Part shown: in pieces, positions 1-8,900 of the stretch | Layout: every line of letters starts with the position of its first letter | Numbering within the stretch: position 1 is the first letter of the stretch | Source: Gymnopus androsaceus JB14 | Lineage: Eukaryota > Basidiomycota > Agaricomycetes > Agaricales > Omphalotaceae | Direction of reading: 5' to 3' | Length of the DNA: 12,804 nt | NCBI GenBank assembly: GCA_009733575.1 | Contig: ML770071.1 | Coordinates: 8,607 to 21,410 of the forward strand | Program-made: the position numbers and the translations under genes | Notes under the pieces: model-generated | The model's database searches: none | What the model saw: the letters and a program-made list of their open reading frames with translations, nothing else | Told to the model about the DNA's origin: nothing

Positions 1-33
1 TTGGTTTCGCTCGAACAGAGCTAATGGGTTCCG

Positions 34-3000
34 TTGGTGGAGTGGCTCGTCGAGCGCTCTGGTGCTTCTGGGACGATGACAGACGGTGGTGGTGCATCCT
101 CTTCTTCTCCTCCGTCTACCCCATACGCTACCGGTTCGACTTATCGCGGACCTCATCCTCATCTGCACCAGCGTCATGTCCCCCGATCCTCTCCTTCGCT
201 CCTACCATCCAACATCTACTCCTTCTTCTATCATCCCTAATCACATCGCAAACACGTCTGTCCGAGTCTCCGTGTCCGAGCGCGGGAGTCGCAGTACGGA
301 ATTATCGACGGATTGGTGATTTTTATCTGGAAAAGCTTCCGGAGAATGGAGAGCGGTTGGGGTAATGGATGGGTCTCTTGGAGGCAGATCAGAGACCGGT
401 GGGTGGACTGGTAAGACGGGATATGATGAGTGGGTGGCAGTTTGGAGTACATGTGAGTTCTGGGTTGGTGCGAATGGGATTAATGGGTCTAGAGGAGGAA
501 TGGGAGAACCAGCGATCAAGTGGGAATGGTTTGATTTGGTTTCCGAGGAGGAGAGGAAGGAAATTGGGAAGGCGGAGATTAAGAGGCAGGCGTAAGTGTT
601 TTTCTTCTGCTGTTTGACTGCTCTGTGAAATTGATGCTATGCAGGATTATATTCGAGCTCATCAAAGGTGAACTAGGGTATGTGAAGGATCTGGAGAATG
701 CGGAGCAGGTACGATTATTCTTCCTTCTCTCAACTCCCACTAAACCCATACTTTTCAGATGTACATAACACCACTGTTAAACTCTTCCACAACCTCAACG
801 CCCATCATCCCTCCCGCTCAAGTGAACCAATTTATCACAGGCATCTTCGGTAATATTCATGACTTGCACGCTCACCATCTCAGCCTCCTCCAAGCACTCT
901 TCCGAATCCAATACGATGAACATCCTACCCTCCGATCTATATCTGCACCTATCCTAGACGCCGCACTCAACTGGCGAGAAGCCTACATGGAGTACATCCC
1001 AAATTATCTCATCGCTGCGTACCTCATCGATTTACAAATGCGTTTAAATCCAGCTTTCAAGGAATTTGTCCAAAAGTGCACGAGGCATCCGGATTCGCAT
1101 AGGTTGGATATGAAGAATTTCATTAACCGGCCAATTCAGAGGTTGCTGAGGTATGAGCTGCTGCTCAAAGGGATCCTGGAAGAGACTCCTGCAGGGCCGG
1201 TGAATAGGCATGCTGGTTCTAGTCGCCAAAGCGCTTCCTCCTCTCACGGGGGGAATGTCGCAGAACATGAAGACAGGACAGTCATACAACAGGTCCTCAA
1301 TGTTATTCGTCGCCTGGGTAAAGACACGGAGCCAGGGGTCGTCAGAGCAAAGAGCAAGGTCGAATTGTGGCGCTACAACGAGGGTTTGGTGTTTAAACAG
1401 GGAGAGTGGATCGATATGGATCTGTTGGACCCCAGCAGAAGTATGATTCACTCGGGTAAGCTGTTGAGACAGACAGACGGCTTTGGAGTGGAGTGGGTGG
1501 ACGGAGTTGTACGTGTTGCTCTTTGATAATTATCGTGAGTTTTTCCGTTTTTCAATGCTACCTTCACTGACCGTTCCAATAGTGGTCCTCACCAAACCCA
1601 AGGAGAGAGATGACGGGACGAAATATCACGTCAACCGTAGAGTGGGGTGTGGCTTACTTGTACTACATCCCTTGCTAAATTCTTTTTTTTAGCCAATACC
1701 TCTGGACGTTTTGACGATCGACAGTCTTACTGAACCTCCAGTTCAGCGAAGTACTGGTCCCGGGCTTCTAGGGGGTCTACGCTCACAAGGGGGAGGATCG
1801 GTTGGCCAAGGGCAAGCAGCAGGGCACGAGGTATCTAATAGCGTCTCGAACGACCTCCTTGCTTCACCTGATAACAACACTCCCGTCGATTCACCCTCGG
1901 ACTCCGCTTCCTCCCGCCTCGTCTACCCGATAACACTATACCACCTCGGCCGCACCACACCTCAAACATCTTCTGCCTTCCCAACTACCGCATTTACTAC
2001 TCCTTCCACTTCTAGTTCATCTAGATCTCAACAAAAGCCCCCGCCAAATATCATCCTCTACGCGGAATCGGCTGCTGCACGCGCAGAGTGGGGAGCCAAG
2101 TTACAAGATGCTCTAGGCATACGCCGGGTTGTACAGGAGAGCAATAAGATGTTTGAAGTGAAGATATTGAGCGGAGATACGTTCTTATCTCCCGCGGGCG
2201 TTGACGGGGCCAGCGGGGGAGCAGGTGGAGGCGTGTTGGGTGGCTGGAGTCAGGATGGAACGATTACAGGCAAAGTTACATGTTCTGTTCCCTTCAGTGA
2301 GTGTTTACCCTGGATAATATTCCCGTTGACTGATCTATTTGCTTAGACACCGCGGATGGGAGAGGTTTGGTTGCTGTTGGGTGTGCCGAGGGCGTTTGGA
2401 TTGGGTTTAGACATGATCCAAAGTGTAAGTTACTGTCGCGCAGTTGGATGTTTTCACTGATGATTTTATAGCTATACGACGGGTTCTCCATCTTAAACTT
2501 GTCACACAATGTGCGATGTTGGAAGACTATGGGATATTCCTGGTGTTGGCGGACAAGGTTTGTGATGTAGTTCGAGTGTCCTCAGAGTGATACTAATCAT
2601 CCAATTCAACAGTCGCTATTTGCATACCATATCGAAGCCCTCGTTCCTTCCTCACCATCGGCCAACGCTTCCTCGCAGGTTCCACAAAAGCTCAATGGTA
2701 GCAAGGACGTGCATTTCTTTACTGTCGGAACATTACATGGGAGAACGCTTGTCATTTATATGAAAAAGAGAGGGGTAAGCGTGCAACCACTCAACTTTTC
2801 GCCACTTGACTCATTCCATCCCTCCACCAGCTTGATAGCATTTTCCGTGTGCTTGAACCTGTCAGTGAAAAGATCAACGAGCGGGCCAAGGCACCCTCTG
2901 GGCTTGCCTCGAGGCTGTTTGTCCGATCTCCTAGGTCCGAGTGGTTCAAGATCTATAGGGTATGCTAAATTTGGACATCTTCGTGGACCATTGTTGAATG

Positions 3001-3963
3001 TGCATTTTAGGACTTCTTCTTACCGTCAGAGTCATACGACCTCATCTTCTTGAAAGCAACGATTGCGATCTTGTGTTCCAAAGGTTTCGAAATCATGAAT
3101 CTGAATGAGTATGTATCATTCTTCCACTATTATCATTCTTCCTAACGACGTTCATCGCGATTCAGCTTCAAGAGTGTAACAATCCCGGGATTGCAAAGAG
3201 ATGAGCCCAGATCAGCTTATCTTGCCAAACGCTGCGAGTCATGTCGTCCGATAGGGATGTTCGAGTCAGGCGAGGATGAATTCTTGCTGTGTTACACTGG
3301 TACGCGGACATTTAGCAGTCTTAATCTCTGTTCTAATTTTCTTTTTTTCCAGAATTCGGAGTTCACGTCGACAAGCATGGTGACCCCAATCGCGCCGCGG
3401 GAACAATCGAGTGGGAAGGTACTGCAGAACGCGTCGCTTTGCACGCACCCTATGTCCTCCTTTTCGACTCTCGTTTCATCGAAGTCCGCCATCTCGAGAC
3501 TGGACATTTAGCGCAGATCATTCCCGGAAATGATATCCACTGTACCTGGGATGGGCGAGGCATTAGTTCCCTCAATGCTTCTTCACCGTCCGCGCAGACC
3601 ATGTCATCCGCTGACGGCCGAGATGAGCTCCTCAATCAAGATGCTCAGGTACACGCTGTCATGAATGCCCCTGAGGTTGTAGGCGGACCGAGGACTCGCG
3701 GTGTTGTTCAGCAATTGTTTGAGCTTCTCCCTACAGTCCCACTCTTCCTCCCCGAGTCACCACCGGAGGTTGCGGGCAACAACTCTACCAGTTCTGGAAG
3801 CTACTCGGGTGGGTCGCTTTACACGCACAGCAACTCTCCCAGTTCTGGAAGCTACTCGGGTGGGTCGCTTTACAAGCACCATATGTCCTCCTTTTCGACT
3901 CTCGTTTCATCGAATCCGTCATCTGAAAACTGGCCGTCTAGCGCAGATTATTCCCGGAAATGA
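34..3963 (+). CDS. ROM2: Rho1 guanine nucleotide exchange factor (DH-PH-CNH, Rom1/Rom2 type), frame-disrupted
   Basis: By family, the protein activates Rho1 GTPase at the plasma membrane in the cell wall integrity pathway. Exons I can join: up to 591, 645-708, 759-1534, 1583-1641, 1693-2296, 2347-2424, 2472-2557, 2613-2774, 2831-2959, 3011-3108, 3166-3299, 3353-3963; all introns are GT-AG. The DH domain (about 645-1195) shows IFELIKGELGYVKDLE and NRPIQRLLRYELLLKGILEE. The PH domain (about 1380-2130) shows DNY, KYHVNRRPIPLDVLT and AEWGAKLQDALG, and is split by an S/G/P-rich insert (about 1735-1920). The CNH domain (about 2254-3560) shows GKVTCSVPFNTADGRG, EGVWIGFRHDPKS and AQIIPGNDIHCTWDGRG. 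From 645 the exons give about 930 codons. One extra base near 1482-1484 breaks the PH frame. Upstream of 591 the frame changes near 522-524 and probably near 217-231, so the start is unknown and may lie before the window. Symbol assigned by domain order; Rom1 is equally possible. Confidence 0.85.
592..644 (+). other. Intron, first resolved one of the Rho1 GEF
   Basis: The donor is GTAAGT and the acceptor GCAG. Joining 591 to 645 reads KRQAIIFELIKGEL, the expected start of the DH domain. The other introns are 709-758, 1535-1582, 1642-1692, 2297-2346, 2425-2471, 2558-2612, 2775-2830, 2960-3010, 3109-3165 and 3300-3352. Each was placed by matching the flanking exons to the DH-PH-CNH family and checking that codon phase is kept. 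The intron at 1642 uses the weaker donor GTGGGG but has a T-run before its AG. Confidence 0.85.
3780..3881 (+). repeat. 51-bp tandem repeat, two units, in the GEF 3' end
   Basis: Units 3780-3830 and 3831-3881 are nearly identical. In frame they encode two 17-residue Ser/Gly-rich repeats, NSTSSGSYSGGSLYTHS and NSPSSGSYSGGSLYKHH. Each unit ends in a GTCGCTTTACA.GCAC segment that resembles CNH coding sequence at 3433. The array therefore sits at the junction between the normal C-terminus (LPTVPLFLPESPPE) and the duplicated 3' segment, and probably formed during that duplication. Confidence 0.9.
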
Positions 3964-4188
3964 TATTCGCTGTACCTGGGACGGGCGAGGCTTTAGTTCC
4001 AACAATGCACCTCGTCTGCGCAGACCATGTCATCCCCGGTCTCTGAACTTGACGGATGCGACGAGCGCCTCATCCCAGATCTCATCCCAGATGCTCAGGT
4101 ACACGCTGTCATGAACGCCCCCGAGGTTGCAGGCGGACGAAGAGGCAACCTCGTCATTCAGCAATTGTTTGAGCTCCTCCCAGTCTAG
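3864..4188 (+). pseudogene. Tandem partial copy of the GEF CNH C-terminus, frameshifted
   Basis: This segment repeats 3433 to about 3730. Shared stretches include TATGTCCTCCTTTTCGACTC, CGCAGACCATGTCATCC and GATGCTCAGGTACACGCTGT. A missing base near 3912 moves the conserved RHLKTGRLAQIIPGNDIRC stretch out of the frame used upstream, so the upstream reading stops at 3963. A later shift brings back DAQVHAVMNAPEVAGG and QQLFELLPV, followed by a TAG at 4186-4188. The copy also contains a 12-bp tandem duplication (4069-4080 and 4081-4092). It lacks the upstream half of the CNH domain, so it is a 3' fragment rather than a gene. Its G-R-L and D-I-R residues look closer to the family pattern I remember than the G-H-L and D-I-H of the first copy. 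Confidence 0.85.
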
Positions 4189-5859
4189 CATCCGGGTCTT
4201 GATAAGATAAATTTAGATTATGTAGGGCCAAAGACCATCCTGGTTTATTCATTATTACTACGACTATCATTATCAGCGTCATGTTAGTATTCCCTGAACA
4301 TACAAACAGGAGCCCGTGCGATACACAGCATAGCAGGCTCGCCACGGCGGCGCAGCGTGCTTCGCATATCAAGCACAGTCGTGCCAGCTAGCGAATGACT
4401 TCTGTAGGGAGGATAGCTAGATAGCCGGGATGCTGCGCACCAAAAGAAAAATTGGTCTCTAATTTAAAGTACGCTATTTCGGGCGAGGGTGCAGCGGGAT
4501 CCTTCAGCCGCTCTAAGCCACTCTTGAGTCTCCCAACAAAGCGATTTGAGTCATTCGACCAAGATAATGAAAGTGACTGAAACCGTTCGTATGTACTATC
4601 CGCAAGTTGGCAAGGCATGGAACAAAGATAACGTATGTATTATCTCCGTGCAGTATTAAGAATTTAGAATTTATTTAGCATCTCCTAGGTTGTTGCGTTA
4701 TGTGCACACGGACCAGGACGATCATTTTAGCCAATGAGTCTTATCGTCATTGATTTAAATATGTGAGATTGAGGGCAGTAAAGGCATTTGCCCTTTTTCG
4801 AGCACCTCCAGCTTCCGTCGATGCAGCTAGCGCTGTCTGCAAGGCCGCAGGTGAAAAAATGCTGCGCGCTTTCGTCCGTCGAGCACGTCTAGCTAGTTAG
4901 CGTATTTCCATTAGCATCTTAACTGATTAATCGATTAATTGTTCTCTAAAATCTGCTGGTGAACGCGGAGGTGCCTGCAGCCTGATGTAGAGATTGGTAT
5001 TTTTCGCTCTTTCTCGGGGTAGATTAATCCATTACTATTTTCTCTACAATCAAATAAGTGTATGCACGTCCGTCGCGTTCCCGCTCCCTCTGTCTCGAAT
5101 AGATACTCAGCTTTTAAGCTTTTGGGTTGAATGCTAACTGAAAAAATCACTCTTTCGACGTTCGAGTACGAGCTAGTAGACGGTGTCTTAGTACGAACTT
5201 GCGCGACCCTCCAATGCCAATGCCAAACGAAACCGGAAATTAATTAACTAATCCGAGACTTATTTTAGCGGCTACGTCGCACTGACTGAGGATCTCCGAG
5301 AGCAAGGGATTCAGAATCAAAGATCCAAGCCAATAAATACCGGTAAGCTCTAAACAGGAACTTGAAGAAAGGAAGTGAGGAGGATAGCCAAGATGCTTCG
5401 CACCAGAATCACCACCAAATGGATTGGTTCGACGCACCTGTGTGCAGGTGGTAGGCGGTCACTCAGGCCAATTTGTGGCTATCGGGAATCGGAAAGAAGC
5501 ATCCCCGCCTAGCGCTTCATCAGGGAAAAAGGATTTTACTCCGTAGGGCAATGTAGCCCGCTTGTTTTACTCAGTCTAACTTGACTTTTTATCTTGTTCC
5601 CAGACCAAGTAAAATGTACATTATACACAGATAACTAAAAAAACATACAGAACCAATGCATACGGCACTTCCTCAGCCCACCGTCTCCATTCATCCCTGA
5701 ATCCGTTGAGTAAGATTTTATCCTCCTCGTGTATGCGCACAACCATGATATATACTGAAAGGAGCAAGCAGCAGAACATTAGACCCATCATCCCACAGTG
5801 GTTTGAATTAAAGGTTTCAGAAGAAGAAATGAGGGAGGTGTAGGATTATACTTGCGAGA
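4189..5859. other. Intergenic stretch without a recognised gene
   Basis: No open frame here resembles a known protein family or shows plausible exon structure; the longest frames are 65-76 codons. The first 50-100 bases are likely the 3' untranslated region of the GEF. One imperfect 23-nt repeat links 4420-4442 and 5383-5405 with three mismatches. I saw no tRNA-like cloverleaf and no clear poly(A) signal. Confidence 0.6.
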
Positions 5860-5937
5860 TCTAATGTAGATACTTAAGCTCAGAGTGCAAGTAATAGAAT
5901 AGAAGCATCTGTATTCACCTAATGTAGATACTTAAGC
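5860..5937. repeat. 20-bp direct repeat pair beside the copia truncation
   Basis: CTAATGTAGATACTTAAGCT occurs exactly at 5860-5879 and 5918-5937, 58 bp apart, and similarity continues weakly on the right (CAGAG versus ATAGAG). It lies just below the point where copia homology ends on the - strand, so it may mark a rearrangement or the edge of another small insertion. Confidence 0.85.
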
Positions 5938-5959
5938 TATAGAGAATAACTATCAGTGA

Positions 5960-6629
5960 AGTGTCCTTGGTGTTGTCCAGTCATCTGTGAACATGAAAAA
6001 ATAACGTTTTCCGCCCTTAGATTCTGCTAGCAAGTCCCCATACATTGGAATGGACTTGTTCGCCAAAAGCCTCGACACACTCTCCTTGTTGCTGCTTTGG
6101 TACAGATTTCTTGGTTGCCTTTGCAAAAATGCAAGATTTGCATTATTTATCATCCTCCATGTCCATCAACTCTACTCCATCTGCATGCTTGGCAAGGTTC
6201 TTAGCTGCTTTGCACAAGATGTGTCCCATTCAATGATGGAATTCATTGAGTGTAATGCATTCAACCACTGCATTTGTGTCCCCAACTGTCTTACTAACAA
6301 TGCAATACAGGCCCTTCACCTTTGGGATTTCACCCATCACAACTCCATCCTGGTCTCAAATAATACCTCTGCCACCACCAAAGCAAACCGAGTAGCCAGC
6401 ATTGTCCAACAACCTAATCAAGATGAGGGTGTTGGAGAGCTCCTCCTGGGAGTTCCAAGTGTGCTAGTCCCCTACAGCGAGTTGTGAAAGTGTTTTTGTT
6501 TGCAGCCCAGCAGGTGCAAGGTTTGCATGGCTCTGGGGTGCCATTGAACAATGAGAGATGAGGGATCAGGGCTCATATGGCTTGAGCATCCCAAATCCAA
6601 TATTTGAGTGGTCTTTTGAGCAAAGTCAC
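5960..6629 (-). pseudogene. Copia pol remnant: protease, zinc-binding domain and integrase start
   Basis: The - strand translation gives QILDLGCSSHMSPDP near 6540-6610, a copia protease active-site region with D-L-G where D-S/T-G is expected. Next come the gag-pre-integrase-like GEIPKVKGLYCIV and an HHCC zinc site: FHH, stop, MGHI, then CKSC. Last is SKGGKRYFFMFTDD, the typical first strand of copia integrase. In-frame stops interrupt FGGGRGII, FHH.MGH and DDK.CKSC. A further TAG follows the protease segment, and at least two frameshifts are needed to follow the homology. Identification rests on motif order, not on a database search. Confidence 0.85.
6625..6629. other. Target site duplication, left copy (GTCAC)
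   Basis: GTCAC precedes the left LTR. ATCAC (7879-7883) follows the right LTR, its A being the last LTR base, so the duplication is either 4 bp (TCAC) or 5 bp with one change. Removing 6630-7879 plus one 5-bp copy restores a continuous copia frame on the - strand. Confidence 0.7.
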
Positions 6630-6891
6630 TGTCAAGCCTCATGCACACTTGTGCATGAATCCCGACAAGTCCTTTGGACTTGCGTTCATCCGATTACCTG
6701 ATTACCCCTATTCCTGTAGTATTTAAGTAGTCACGTACATATTACAAATCAGATTGGTTTTTGTTCGTAACCAGCTATGTCCGCTGCTGAGTACGTCTTG
6801 ACAATGGTACGGGGATGCTCAGACTCCCTCGGTTTCTTCCCTCGAACTCGCGCAGGTTTGAGCCATGCTCAAAGCTCATTCCGGCGCCACA
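6630..6891 (+). repeat. Left LTR of the nested element (262 bp)
   Basis: It starts TGTCAAGCC and ends GGCGCCACA. It aligns with 7628-7879 over its whole length, with one 10-bp indel (extra bases near 6653-6662) and 18 transitions. A TATTTAA box near 6719 may serve as a promoter. Confidence 0.9.
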
Positions 6892-7612
6892 TCTGGAGCC
6901 CACCGCAAGGGGGGATCCATTTAGGGTCTCTTTGCCTCCTTTCTTGGTCGTCATCTGCATCATCCTCTGCAGACTGCAGATCAGTCCATGTCCTTCACTA
7001 TTCATACTGGCCTCACCCTTGACCACCTAGTCAAGTCCCAATATCATTCTATTCTGATTCTGTTGCAATCCGTTCATCACCGTATTCTGACACTGTTCAC
7101 GACATTCGATGCTTGTATTTGATAAATGGGCCAATTCCATTGTTCATCATTACAAGACCACATTGCAATTGACAGATAGCTCGTCGTTTATTGTTATGAC
7201 TGCTGTACTTGAAAGATTGGGGGATAACGAATCCTTTCGACAATCATTTATCATTACGACTTTCATATTCGACAGATGTTCCTCATTGTTTATCATTGCA
7301 ACCATGTCCGTATGCCATTCCAGTCCCCTATTCCAAACCTGTGTCCGCATATGTAATCACACCTTCCAAGATGATGTCCGCCATTCACAGCTGCTCCAAT
7401 ACTCGGATATTCATCCTGAGTCCATGTTCATTCCATCCAATCCTGCCTTCTGACAGTGTCCCGCTGCTGTCAACTCTATGCCAAGAATATCATGTTCATC
7501 CTGATCATTTTTCCATTACATTCCTTCACATATGATCTGTTTGGTGCAAGTGTTTGCATCTCCTTTGCACTCCGCTTATTTCTGTCTGTCATGTTGTAGA
7601 TGCTTTCTTTCT

Positions 7613-7627
7613 AAAGTGAAGAGGGGA
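7613..7627 (+). other. Polypurine tract of the nested element
   Basis: AAAGTGAAGAGGGGA directly precedes the TG of the right LTR and has one T in 15 bases. In LTR elements such a tract primes plus-strand DNA synthesis. Confidence 0.7.
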
Positions 7628-7879
7628 TGTCGAACCTCATGCATGCTTGTCGACAAGTCCTTTGGACTTGCGTTCATCCGATTACCTGATTACCCCTATT
7701 CCTGTAGTATTTAAGTAGTCACATACATATTACAAATCAGATTGGTTTTTGTTTGTAACCAGCTACATCCGCTGCTGAGTATGTCTTGATGACGGTACGG
7801 GGACACTCAGACTCCCTCGGTTTCTCCCCTTGAACTCACGCAGGTTTGAGCCATGCTCAAAGCTCATTCTGGCGCCACA
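7628..7879 (+). repeat. Right LTR of the nested element (252 bp)
   Basis: It starts TGTCGAACC and ends GGCGCCACA. It is identical to the left LTR apart from 18 transitions and one 10-bp gap. It is followed by TCAC and then the host copia gag sequence on the - strand. Confidence 0.9.
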
Positions 7880-8010
7880 TCACTCATGTTGCTGATATGC
7901 AAGGTCAAATCAGCTAGTGGAATGTAGAGCTTTTCTGTGCTCTTGGTTGCCTGAGGCTCAGCTGGAATTGCTGACCCCATCTGCTCACAGATGCTACACA
8001 TGTGAGCATT
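7880..8010 (-). pseudogene. Copia gag C-terminal remnant (knuckle relic and linker)
   Basis: The - strand reads MCSICEQMG, probably a decayed CCHC zinc knuckle that keeps C-x2-C but lacks the H and last C. It continues through QATKSTEKLYIPLADL to LHISNMSD. The frame continues directly into the protease remnant that resumes at 6624 once the nested element is removed. At 8011 the gag sequence is cut by a MITE-like end, and I could not recognise gag upstream of it. Confidence 0.7.
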
Positions 8011-8150
8011 CATCAGCAAAACCTGGGTGTTCTGTACAGAGCTGTATGGTTCTGTACAGAACCCACAGCACTCACAGAGGCCACAGCAAGGTACCCCTCT
8101 GTACAGAACTGTGGATTGCTGTGGATTGCTGTGAACTGCTGTGGATCTCA
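8011..8150. repeat. MITE-like end with palindrome cluster and 10-bp tandem repeat
   Basis: CATCAGCAAAACCTG at 8011-8025 equals the first 15 bases of the intact MITE at 9635 and, like it, is preceded by TT. It is followed by three copies of the palindrome TCTGTACAGA (8031, 8051, 8098), one of them within the 14-bp palindrome GTTCTGTACAGAAC (8049-8062). Four 10-bp units of the GTGGATTGCT type follow at 8111-8150. CCACAGC-type words at 8063-8088 are inverted against these units, so the segment could fold into a hairpin. No matching right end was found, so the element is truncated or strongly diverged. Confidence 0.6.
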
Positions 8151-8900
8151 CAGGAACATCATCTGACATCAGTGTCAGGGTTCTATTCAATACCTACTAT
8201 ATTCTTCTTCTGAATGGTTTCCATCTGGATGAGCAAAATCATATTATAAAATCATTGTTTATTGCAAAAGCTACTAGTCTTTGAGTTATATAGTGATGTG
8301 TGGATATGATATATAAAGAATATGTAGCCTTATAAGAATGGCCTTTGGAACTTTCCAGGCCTGCACTCTTAGCTACTAGCTTGTATCATTGGGAGAAAGA
8401 CTGGGAGGTCTTTGGGTCCCAGCGCCAATTTCCAGTATACACAGTCAGCTGTGATTCCCACTATGTAGGAGTGCATGATGCATCCAGCTACTGTGGATAC
8501 CCCCTAAAGGTAGGAGGTGCACGGAATAACACAAGTGATAAAATAGCCAGGTGGCATTGAAAGTGACCATAGACTTGAGTCTTGAGATGAAGAAATTTCA
8601 GATCCATGATGAACTGAGTGGGGAACTTGAACTTTTATGAGTATAGACAGCAGAGTTGCATAGCACAGTAGTGATAAGCAAGGTGTTATCCTAGCTTGGA
8701 AGTATTAGTCACCCTTAGAGTTATCTTGGTGTAGAATGCAAGTAGTGCCATAGCAGAAAACATGGGTAAGAGAGGCTGTGGTAAGGCCAAGTGAAGGAAG
8801 CTGAGAGTTTTTGTGAGTTTGAGGGTATCTGATTGGCAGCAGGAAGGTTGTCACGAAGACTGGCATGCTGATCAATTATTACCAAGGTAATTGTAGGAGT
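8151..8900. other. AT-rich non-coding stretch
   Basis: No recognisable protein, RNA gene or clean repeat is visible. The longest frame is 71 codons (8345-8560, +) and has no familiar motif. CpG is almost absent (three by eye), as in the neighbouring repeat DNA, which suggests old, decayed element sequence. Confidence 0.5.

Larger units (their letters stand above)
6630..7879 (+). mobile_element. Nested non-autonomous LTR retrotransposon (TRIM-like)
   Basis: Two direct LTRs flank a 736-nt interior. A purine run, AAAGTGAAGAGGGGA (7613-7627), sits immediately before the right LTR. That is where a polypurine tract belongs, and it fixes the orientation as +. The interior shows no gag, protease, reverse transcriptase or integrase motif in any frame, so the element would need proteins from a relative. 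LTR ends are TG and CA. The host copia frame resumes exactly across the insertion, with GTCAC on the left and (A)TCAC on the right as target duplication. The sequence after the left LTR (TCTGGAGCCCACCGC) is where a primer binding site should lie, but I cannot assign a tRNA. Confidence 0.85.
5960..8010 (-). mobile_element. Decayed Ty1/copia retrotransposon fragment, split by a nested LTR element
   Basis: Read on the - strand from 8010 down, the order is gag end, protease, gag-pre-integrase domain and start of integrase, as in copia elements. The body is interrupted at 6630-7879 by a younger LTR element. No LTRs, reverse transcriptase or RNase H of this element are present. Homology ends soon after the first integrase motif near 5975, so the element is truncated on that side. 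Multiple stops and frameshifts show that it is dead. Confidence 0.85.

Noticed and set aside
24..365. 113-codon open frame at the window start
   Set aside because: It runs in a different frame from the Ser/Pro-rich reading that fits the GEF N-terminus, and ends without linking to the DH exons.
1455..1488. Intron starting GTAAG that would bypass the PH frameshift
   Set aside because: It would be only about 33 nt and would delete the conserved GKLLRQTDG strand of the PH domain.
4388..4618. 76-codon open frame on the - strand in the intergenic region
   Set aside because: No family motif, no splice context and no plausible neighbour; kept as non-coding.
6050..6487. 145-codon open frame on the + strand
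   Set aside because: It is antisense to the copia pol remnant, whose motifs read on the - strand.
7864..8190. 108-codon open frame on the - strand as a gene
   Set aside because: Its C-terminal part is copia gag relic, but its N-terminal part is MITE-like palindromes and its last codons lie in the LTR; it is a chimera of fragments.
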